Shown: positions 26,073 to 32,588 of the stretch, piece by piece
Layout: each line of letters starts with the position of its first letter
Numbering within the stretch: position 1 is the first letter of the stretch
NCBI GenBank assembly: GCA_022760355.1
Contig: JALEGB010000001.1
Coordinates: 1 to 32,588, forward strand
Direction: 5' to 3'
Origin: Neomegalonema sp.
GTDB lineage: Bacteria > Pseudomonadota > Alphaproteobacteria > Rhodobacterales > Rhodobacteraceae
DNA length: 32,588 nt
Program-made: the position numbers and the translations under genes
The notes under the pieces: model-generated
The model's input: only the letters and a program-made list of their open reading frames with translations
What the model was told of the DNA's origin: nothing
Databases searched by the model: none

Positions 26073-29000
26073 TTAACTAAATAACCGCAGATCCAACGTG
26101 TGCGGATAGTCCGGATTCACATGCGCCGGCGGCGCGGCGAGGGGACCAGGCGAGTGACCGATCGCCTCAAAGCGGGCCAGGCGGCGGCCCTCCGCTTCGT
26201 ACGCGTTGACCGGCGGCCCGGCGAAGAACTTTCCGCCTGGATGCGAGACGTGATAGCGGCACCCGCCCAGGGCGCGGCCGGACCAGGTGTCAATCACATC
26301 AAACACCAGCGGCGTGTGGACCCCGATGGTCGGATGCAGACATGCGGCCGGCTGCCATGCTCGATAGCGCACGCCGGCGACGCCTTCGCCATTCACGCCC
26401 GTCGGGGCCAACGGCACCCGTTGACCGCCGCAGACCAGCACATGACGCTCATCCAGCCCCTGCGCGCGAACCTGCAGCCGCTCCAATGAGCTGTCGACAT
26501 AGCGCGCTGTGCCGCCGATCACGCCTTCCTCTCCCATGACGTGCCATGGCTCCAACGCGCCGCGCAGCTCCAGCTGAATGTCCTCGAACGCCGCCTCGCC
26601 ATATTTCGGGAAGCGGAATTCGAAGTGCGGCGCAAACCATTCATCTTCAAATGCGAAACCCGCGGCGCGCAAATCATTGAGAACCGACCGGAAGTCGGAC
26701 CAGATGAAGTGCGGCAGCATGAATTTATCATGCAGCGCCGTGCCCCATCGCGCCAAACGCCCCTTTTGCGGCTCGCGCCAGAACCACGCAATCAGCGCCC
26801 GCAGCAGCAGCTGCTGCGCGAGGCTCATCCGCGCATGGGGCGGCATCTCAAAGGACCGGAACTCAACCAATCCGAGCCGACCGGTCGGACCGTCGGGTGA
26901 GAACAACTTGTCGATGCAGATCTCGGCCCGGTGCGTATTGCCGGTGACGTCCACCAGCAGGTTCCGCATGATGCGGTCAATCAACCAGTTCGGAACCGAC
27001 GCGCCGGGCTCCGGAATGTGATTGAGCGCGATCTCCAGCTCATACAGCCCTTCATGCCGCGCCTCGTCCACCCGCGGCGCCTGGCTGGTCGGGCCAATGA
27101 ACATGCCCGAGAACAGATAGGACAATGACGGATGTCGTTGCCAGTAAGTGACGACGCTCGCCAACAAATCCGGCCGTCGCAAAAACGGGCTGTCATTCGG
27201 CGTTGCGCCGCCCAGCACGATATGGTTGCCGCCGCCAGTGCCGCTATGCTTGCCGTCGACCATGAATTTCTCAGTGCCGAGCCAGCACTGATGCGCCTCT
27301 TCATACAGCTCTTCAGTAACTTGAACGGCGTCGCGCCAACGCTCGGTCGGATGGATGTTCACCTCGATCACGCCAGGATCCGGCGTGACTTTGATGACGT
27401 TCAAGCGTGGATCGAAGGGCGGCTCATAGCCTTCAATATGGATTGGCTGCTTCAGCTTCGCCGCCGCCCCCTCAATCGCGGCGGCCAGGGCGGCGTAGTC
27501 TTCCGCGTCATAGAGCGGCGGCATGAAGATGCAGACATGCCCATCCCGCGGCTCCACCGCCAAGGCGGTGCGCACGCTGCCGGAAACCTCGTTCATCGAG
27601 GTTGGCGGCGTTGGCGGCGCCTTCAGCGTCGCCGTACGGCGCTGACGCCGCAGCGCTTCGCGATCCGGCAGAGGCGGCAGTTCAATCGACGGATCAACCG
27701 GCGTTACGTTTGGATAGTTCGTCTGCGTAATGTAGGGCAAGCCGCCCAAGGGCAGACGGAAGCCAATCGGCGAGTCGCCTGGCGTCAGGAAAAGTTTCTC
27801 CCGCCGCGTGCTCCACTGCTCCGTCACCCATCGCCGCCCGGTATCCTGGCTATGCCAGGCCTGGATCGGCAACACATAGCCAGCCGGCTTGCCGAGACCG
27901 CGGTTGAACGCCTTGATCACCCGCGCGCGCTCCGCCTCATCTTCGATCTTATTGTCGTCGACGGACAGGTTCATCGGCAGCTTTTGTTCGACCAACGCGA
28001 AATGCGCCGCGTCCTCGTAGGCCTCCTGCGCGCTTTCCGCCGGCAGCCCCAGCTCCTCGCAAAGCGCCGCGACAAAACGGCCGGCATCCTCGATCTGCGC
28101 CGGTTTTTTCGGCGTTTCGCGATCGATCAGATCGGGCTGCTCCCACAAGGGTTGGCCGTCGGCGCGCCAATAGGCGGCGAACGCCCAACGCGGCAGCTGC
28201 TCACCCGGATACCATTTGCCCTGACCGAAATGCATCAACCCGCCCGGAGCGAACCGCCCCGCCAGCCGGCGCACCAAATCCTCAGCATAACGCCGTTTGG
28301 TCGGGCCCACCGCCTGGTTGGTCCACTCGCCGCCCTCCATGTCCGTCGCTGAAACGAAGGTCGGCTCGCCGCCCATCGTCAGCCGCACATCCTGCTCCTG
28401 CAGCGTTGCGTCGACCCGGTCGCCCAGCTCAAGGATCCGCGACCATTGCGCATCGTCATAGGGCTTCGTTACCCGAGGCGACTCCGCAATCCGCTCGATG
28501 CGCATATCGAACTCGAACTCGACCTCCGCCTTTTCATGCGCGCCGGAGATGGGCGAAGCAGAGCTTGGATGCGGCGTCGCCGCCAATGGAATATGCCCTT
28601 CGCTGGCGAGCAGCCCCGACGTCGGGTCAAGCCCGACCCAGCCGGCGCCCGGCAGATAGACCTCGGCCCAAGCGTGCAAGTCCGTAAAATCTTCGGCCGC
28701 GCCCGCAGGGCCTTCCAGCGGCTTTACGTCCGGCTTCAGCTGAATGAGGTAGCCAGAGACAAAACGCGCCGCCAATCCACAACGGCGCAACAGCTGCACC
28801 AACAGCCAGGAACTGTCGCGGCAGGAGCCGGAGCGCTTGGTCAGCGTCTCCTCAGGCGTCTGCACGCCCGGCTCCATGCGGATCAGATAGTCGATGTCAT
28901 TCTCAAGACTCTGGTTCGCCGCGACGATGAAATCGATTGTGTTTTTGTGCTTCTGCGCCTGCAGCTCCTTCGCATAGCGCTCAACCAGCGGGCCGGCAGG

Positions 29001-29363
29001 CTCAATCACCCGATAAGGCCGCAGATCCTCGGCGATTTCCGGCTCATAGATAAAGGGCCATTCGCGCGCGTCTTCGTCGATAAAGAAGTCAAACGGGTTG
29101 ATCGACGCCATCGACGCGACAAGATCCACCGTGACTGAGAACCGCGTCGCCGGCTCCGGCGCGACCATACGCGCGAGATAATTGCCAAACGGATCCTGCT
29201 GCCAGTTGAGGAAATGCTCTTCCGGCTCAAGCTTCAACGAATAGCTGACGATATCAGTACGCGTATGCGGGGCGGGGCGGAGCCGAATAAGCTGCGGCCC
29301 CATTCGAACACGTCGGTCGTAGCTATACGCCGTCTTGTGCGTCAGCGCGACATGGATGGACAT
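26073..29363 (-). CDS. Transglutaminase-DUF2126 fusion protein
   Basis: A 1096-aa protein. The N-terminal 290 residues form a transglutaminase with Cys181 in RSGSCRDSSW, His230 in TDLHAWAEVY and Asp246 in WVGLDPTSG. From about residue 310 it is a DUF2126 domain (LTMGGEPTFVSATDMEGGEW, GQGKWYPGEQLPRWAF, DGKHSGTGGGNHIVLGGATP, LVEFRSFEMPPHARM), a family related to glutamine synthetase-like amidoligases. The combination suggests a single protein that both joins and trims peptide bonds. The ATG follows AAGGAATGTCTG. It is the third gene of the operon, 81 bp after the alpha-E gene. Confidence 0.93.
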   Translation of the reverse strand: MSIHVALTHKTAYSYDRRVRMGPQLIRLRPAPHTRTDIVSYSLKLEPEEHFLNWQQDPFGNYLARMVAPEPATRFSVTVDLVASMASINPFDFFIDEDAREWPFIYEPEIAEDLRPYRVIEPAGPLVERYAKELQAQKHKNTIDFIVAANQSLENDIDYLIRMEPGVQTPEETLTKRSGSCRDSSWLLVQLLRRCGLAARFVSGYLIQLKPDVKPLEGPAGAAEDFTDLHAWAEVYLPGAGWVGLDPTSGLLASEGHIPLAATPHPSSASPISGAHEKAEVEFEFDMRIERIAESPRVTKPYDDAQWSRILELGDRVDATLQEQDVRLTMGGEPTFVSATDMEGGEWTNQAVGPTKRRYAEDLVRRLAGRFAPGGLMHFGQGKWYPGEQLPRWAFAAYWRADGQPLWEQPDLIDRETPKKPAQIEDAGRFVAALCEELGLPAESAQEAYEDAAHFALVEQKLPMNLSVDDNKIEDEAERARVIKAFNRGLGKPAGYVLPIQAWHSQDTGRRWVTEQWSTRREKLFLTPGDSPIGFRLPLGGLPYITQTNYPNVTPVDPSIELPPLPDREALRRQRRTATLKAPPTPPTSMNEVSGSVRTALAVEPRDGHVCIFMPPLYDAEDYAALAAAIEGAAAKLKQPIHIEGYEPPFDPRLNVIKVTPDPGVIEVNIHPTERWRDAVQVTEELYEEAHQCWLGTEKFMVDGKHSGTGGGNHIVLGGATPNDSPFLRRPDLLASVVTYWQRHPSLSYLFSGMFIGPTSQAPRVDEARHEGLYELEIALNHIPEPGASVPNWLIDRIMRNLLVDVTGNTHRAEICIDKLFSPDGPTGRLGLVEFRSFEMPPHARMSLAQQLLLRALIAWFWREPQKGRLARWGTALHDKFMLPHFIWSDFRSVLNDLRAAGFAFEDEWFAPHFEFRFPKYGEAAFEDIQLELRGALEPWHVMGEEGVIGGTARYVDSSLERLQVRAQGLDERHVLVCGGQRVPLAPTGVNGEGVAGVRYRAWQPAACLHPTIGVHTPLVFDVIDTWSGRALGGCRYHVSHPGGKFFAGPPVNAYEAEGRRLARFEAIGHSPGPLAAPPAHVNPDYPHTLDLRLFS

Positions 29364-29444
29364 CAGACATTCCTTTCGAGGCGAAGCCCATCGCTTGGCC
29401 GCGCCCCTTGATATGAGAGTTTGGGATAAAGACCACCGAGACTG

Positions 29445-30536
29445 TCAGCGGCTGTTCGTGTTCGAGGCGAGCCCCGGAGGTTGGGCTTGGGTCTGCATCT
29501 GCTCCGGCTCGCTGTCCGCCTCCGCCCGCTCAGCCGCCTTGCGCGCCTCCGCCCTGGCGGCGCGCCGCTGATCGGCCGCCGCCGCCGCCGCGCCGCCAAA
29601 GTACGTGTCGCCCATCTGCTCGGTCAGTTCGCCCAACCGCCGCTGAAGCCGATCGTTAAATCCGTGCAGCCCATAGAGCAGCTCCGGATCCGTTCGCGCG
29701 CTGCGGATAACGCGGGTCAGCGCATTCAACCCGGCCGCCACCTTTTGCGGGGTTGGCGCGTCGCATTCCAGCTCCAACTCGTCAAACAAACGCACCGTCG
29801 CCTCCACGCAGTGCGTCAATGAGCGGCCAAAGCCGGCTTCAAACACCAGAAAGCGCGCAACCGTTTCAGGCGTCATCGCGCCGGACACTCTGCGACGGAA
29901 AGCGTGATGGCCGCCGCAGGAGCGCAGCAGCACGCTCCAAAATGCGAAGTCTCCCAGCGTTTCGCCCGCATCAGCGTCGCCGGTCTGCAGCTGCGCGAAC
30001 CGCACATCGAGCAGCCGACTCATCTGGTCAGCGCGCTCCATCTCCACGCCCAGCCGGAAGAAACGCCAGCCCGCATCCCGAAAGAACGTCGCCTCAGCGG
30101 CGCCGATCAAGGCGTAGCAATCATTTCGCACCCGGTCGCAGGCGCGCGTCAGGCCGCTGTCGGTCAGCCCGACTTCCTCCCTCAGCTGCTTCGCCTTCTG
30201 ATGCGCCTGGTTGATCTGGATCCAGAACTCCGTGGAAATCATCGCCCGCAACGTCCGCGCGTTGGCGCGCGCAGCGGCGATCGAGGAGGGGATCGAGCCC
30301 AGATGCTCCCGGTCCGTCAGGTAGTAGCTCACCACACCTTCGGCCGTCGGAGCGCCAAAACGCTCCTCATAGGTGCTGATCTCATCATAGAGCGCGAGCA
30401 CCCAGGACCATCCGGCGCCATCGGCTCGGCCGCGGTTGAAAGCGTTTTGAGTCATCAAAACGCCGCTCAAACTGGCCGCACGCTCGATGTAGCGGCCCAT
30501 CCAATAGAGGCACTCAGCGTGTCGCGCCAGCAGCAT
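29445..30536 (-). CDS. Alpha-E domain protein
   Basis: A 363-aa mainly alpha-helical protein of the alpha-E family (predicted to work with permuted ATP-grasp ligases). It begins MLLARHAECLYWMGRYIERA and includes FFRLGVEMERADQMSRLLDV, both typical. Family members are about 310 aa; here a C-terminal Ala/Arg/Gln-rich tail (residues about 315-363) adds length and has low complexity. It starts 12 bp after the ATP-grasp gene stop, so the two are translated together. Exact role unknown. Confidence 0.92.
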   Translation of the reverse strand: MLLARHAECLYWMGRYIERAASLSGVLMTQNAFNRGRADGAGWSWVLALYDEISTYEERFGAPTAEGVVSYYLTDREHLGSIPSSIAAARANARTLRAMISTEFWIQINQAHQKAKQLREEVGLTDSGLTRACDRVRNDCYALIGAAEATFFRDAGWRFFRLGVEMERADQMSRLLDVRFAQLQTGDADAGETLGDFAFWSVLLRSCGGHHAFRRRVSGAMTPETVARFLVFEAGFGRSLTHCVEATVRLFDELELECDAPTPQKVAAGLNALTRVIRSARTDPELLYGLHGFNDRLQRRLGELTEQMGDTYFGGAAAAAADQRRAARAEARKAAERAEADSEPEQMQTQAQPPGLASNTNSR

Positions 30537-30548
30537 GCGTCGATCCTC

Positions 30549-32063
30549 TTATGATTGTTCCGTCAGCGGCGGCGCTGGCGGCTCATCGTCATCTTCCAGC
30601 ACCCAAGTGTCTTTCGCGCCGCCGCCTTGCGACGAGTTAACGACGATCGCGCCCTTGCGCATCGCCACCCGCGTCAAGCCGCCAGGCAGCACCCAAGTGC
30701 TTTCTCCGGTCACCGCGAAAGGCCGTAGATCGACATGGCGCGGCCCGACGCCATCCTCGACCAGCGTTGGACAGACAGAAAGCTCAACCATCGGCTGAGC
30801 GATAAAGTTCTCCGGCTTCGCCTTAAGCGCCGCCTTCGCCGCCTCCAACTCCGCCGCCGAGGCCCGCGGACCAATGACAATGCCGTAGCCGCCCGACTCT
30901 CCGACCGGCTTTAGCACCAACTTTTCCAGGTTATTGAGCACATGGTTCAGCGCGGCCGGCTCGCGGCAAATGAAGGTCTCGACATTCGGCAAGATCGGGT
31001 CTTCATCAAGGTAATAGCGAATAACCCGCGGCATAAACGCGTAGATCGCCTTATCATCCGCCACGCCGGTCCCCGGCGCGTTGACGATCGTAACCGTGCC
31101 GGCGCGAAGGCACTCCATCAACCCCGGCACGCCGATCATGCTGGCAGGGTTGAACACGTCCGGATCCAAGAACGCGTCGTCGATCCGGCGATAGATGATG
31201 TCGACCCGCTGCAGCCCGCCGATCGTAATTGCGTAGACCCGACCATCCTGAACGATCAGATCCTGCCCTTCGACCAACGGCGCCCCCATCTCCCGCGCCA
31301 GGAAAATATGCTCATAATACGCGGAGTTGAAGACGCCGGGCGTCAGCAGCACAACCTTGGGATCGTCGCCCGCCGCCGGCGGCGCCACTTCGCGCAGCTT
31401 ATCGCGCAAGGCGTGGCCGTAATTCGAAACATCGCGCAGTCGGAATCCGCGCAGCACGTCAGGAAAAGCGCGCTGCATCAGATGGCGGTTCTCGACCACG
31501 TAGCTAACGCCGGACGGGGTGCGCGCGTTATCCTCAAGCACATAGAACGCGCCATCGCCGCCGCGCACCAAGTCAATGCCGGCAATATGCGCGTAACAGC
31601 GCTGCGGCATGTCCACGCCGACCATCTGCTGCAAGTAGCCGGGATTGCTCAGCACCAATTCGGCCGGCACGACGCCGTCCTTCAGGATCTTCTGATCGTG
31701 ATAGATATCGTGCAGAAATGCGTTGATCGCGGCGACCCGCTGCACCACGCCGCTTTCGATCTGCGCCCACTCAGGCGCCGTCAGCACCCGTGGGATCACG
31801 TCGAAAGGCAACGCGCGATCGATTTCATCTTTCTCCGTGTAAACGGTGAAGGTGACGCCGCGTTCACGCAGATCGGTTAGCGCATCATCTGCGCGGGCGG
31901 ACAGATCGCCCAGCCGAAGCCCTTCAAGCCGACGCCAAAATTCCAGCAATCGCGGCCGCTCCTCGCCGCCATCTCCCATCAATTCACAAAAGAACGGTCC
32001 GGGTTCGTAATTTGCGAGTAGCGCGGGCTCAGCAGGATCTCGAAACGCTTTAATCTGGGCCAT
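30549..32063 (-). CDS. Circularly permuted type 2 ATP-grasp ligase
   Basis: A 504-aa ATP-grasp protein predicted to form amide bonds using ATP. Family motifs include FDVIPRVLTAPEWAQIESGV, GAFYVLEDNARTPSGVSYVV with ENR following, VVLLTPGVFNSAYYEHIFLA, and the nucleotide-binding LKPVGESGGYGIVIGP. These residues are intact, unlike in the second ATP-grasp gene of this operon. The ATG at 32063 is preceded nine bases upstream by AGAGG; the longer forms from an ATG at 32069 or a GTG at 32081 fit that site less well. It is the first gene of the operon, so the promoter lies in the 400 bp upstream. Confidence 0.93.
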   Translation of the reverse strand: MAQIKAFRDPAEPALLANYEPGPFFCELMGDGGEERPRLLEFWRRLEGLRLGDLSARADDALTDLRERGVTFTVYTEKDEIDRALPFDVIPRVLTAPEWAQIESGVVQRVAAINAFLHDIYHDQKILKDGVVPAELVLSNPGYLQQMVGVDMPQRCYAHIAGIDLVRGGDGAFYVLEDNARTPSGVSYVVENRHLMQRAFPDVLRGFRLRDVSNYGHALRDKLREVAPPAAGDDPKVVLLTPGVFNSAYYEHIFLAREMGAPLVEGQDLIVQDGRVYAITIGGLQRVDIIYRRIDDAFLDPDVFNPASMIGVPGLMECLRAGTVTIVNAPGTGVADDKAIYAFMPRVIRYYLDEDPILPNVETFICREPAALNHVLNNLEKLVLKPVGESGGYGIVIGPRASAAELEAAKAALKAKPENFIAQPMVELSVCPTLVEDGVGPRHVDLRPFAVTGESTWVLPGGLTRVAMRKGAIVVNSSQGGGAKDTWVLEDDDEPPAPPLTEQS

Positions 32064-32463
32064 CCCCATCAACCTCTGCACAATTCACGCGCAACCCTCC
32101 ACAGCACCAAGCTAATCAAGGTGAAATTCACCCCACTTGACGTCGGTCGCACATTTTTCAGGCACATGATAACGCACGACACGGCGCACACGTCCACACT
32201 GATCTTGCATTAGTTATCTGGAGACGTCGCTTTGCCGCCCCCCTTAACAGTTCTTAGTCCGACAGGGTTGACCTGGAGTTAACCATAAGCAAACGCGCCG
32301 CTCGGCCGTCGTCGGCCCGTCAAAGGCGCGCTATGATTGGATTGGTTAACGATTGCACTGTGGCAGCCCAAAGCGGCCTAGACAAGTCGGCGTCTAGGCG
32401 AGGCAAGTGCGAAACTGCATGTTTATATTCCGCGCGCTGCGGCCCTAATTCGACGACCGAGCT
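32064..32463. promoter_or_regulatory. Intergenic region upstream of the ATP-grasp operon with CtrA-like half-sites
   Basis: About 400 bp with no supported gene. It contains TTAACCAT (32279-32286) and TTAACGAT (32346-32353), both like CtrA half-sites, plus a CCTTAACAGTTCTTAG stretch. The full two-part CtrA box is not met. It must contain the promoter of the ligase operon on the minus strand. The right terminal repeat begins immediately after it. Confidence 0.4.
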
Positions 32464-32588
32464 TAGGGTCGAAACCCATTCAGCAGGCGTTGTCAGCGCT
32501 TCCTAGCCCGTTCTCGGCTGCGCACCGGGCGCGGAGCGGGCTGATAGCCCGGTCAAGACCGGTAAGCCAAGCTGAGGACGGGCTAGGA
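32464..32588 (-). repeat. 125-bp terminal inverted repeat, right copy
   Basis: Reverse complement of 11-135 with five mismatches, running to the last base of the window. The same palindrome is present (AGCGCTTCCTAGCCCGT at 32496 onward, with ACGGGCTAGGA at the end), but its outer arm is cut off by the window end. If the copy is complete, the next bases should read about AGCGC. It lies about 400 bp upstream of the ligase operon, whereas the left copy abuts the portal stop. Confidence 0.9.

Noticed and set aside
27132-28352. 406-aa open frame on the plus strand
   Set aside because: Shadow of the transglutaminase-DUF2126 gene, with an Arg/His-rich sequence typical of a GC-rich antisense frame.
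29060-29080. ATAAAGGGCC, another T3-promoter-like start region
   Set aside because: It lies inside the transglutaminase-DUF2126 coding region, on the opposite strand to any phage gene, and lacks the GA ending; likely chance.
11-32588. Whole window as a linear phage or plasmid with terminal inverted repeats
   Set aside because: Most content is housekeeping (gcvTHP, transporter, arsenate, thiol and ligase genes) and no replication gene other than an exonuclease is present; kept only as a possibility in the repeat finding.

Overview
The window is GC-rich DNA from an alphaproteobacterium. Evidence for this is a TRAP transporter, a gcvT-gcvH-gcvP operon, an ATP-grasp/alpha-E/transglutaminase operon of a kind common in Alphaproteobacteria, and CtrA-like TTAA motifs in two intergenic regions. 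No rRNA, tRNA, transposase, integrase or CRISPR was seen. Most genes are chromosomal, but six belong to, or sit with, a T7-type podovirus gene set.

Layout. Positions 133-3768 (minus strand) hold a compact five-gene cassette with 1-nt stop/start overlaps at three of its four junctions: an unknown 164-aa protein, a T7 gp6-like 5'-3' exonuclease, two small proteins, and a T7 gp8-like portal. Positions 3993-6881 (plus) encode a DctP-DctQ-DctM TRAP transporter. Positions 6878-8112 (minus) encode a GNAT acetyltransferase and a methyltransferase. Positions 8352-10925 (minus) encode a full-length T7-family single-subunit RNA polymerase with its catalytic residues intact. Positions 11346-15766 (plus) are the glycine cleavage operon. 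Two uncharacterised genes follow (15845-17592). Next comes an arsenate detoxification pair, GAPDH and ArsJ (17663-19977, minus). A DUF442 protein is divergent from a CcdA plus thioredoxin pair (20657-22482). The right third (22479-32063, minus) is a five-gene operon encoding two circularly permuted ATP-grasp proteins, alpha-E proteins and two transglutaminases, which probably build and trim a peptide-like product.

The most interesting feature is the podovirus set. RNA polymerase, exonuclease and portal are in T7 order and orientation and all intact, but about 4.4 kb of ordinary bacterial genes separates the polymerase from the rest, and no integrase, DNA polymerase, capsid, terminase or lysis gene is present here. 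Short motifs ending in TAAAGGGAGA or TAAAGGGAAA, closely resembling the initiation region of the phage T3 promoter, precede both the exonuclease/portal cassette and the polymerase gene. This suggests a domesticated phage or gene-transfer-agent-like system with its own polymerase and dispersed loci; that reading is inference. An old, dispersed prophage or a chimeric assembly are the alternatives.

The two window ends carry a 125-bp inverted repeat (120 of 125 identical) built around a long imperfect palindrome. It may be a dispersed chromosomal repeat at which the contig broke, or the boundary of an element.
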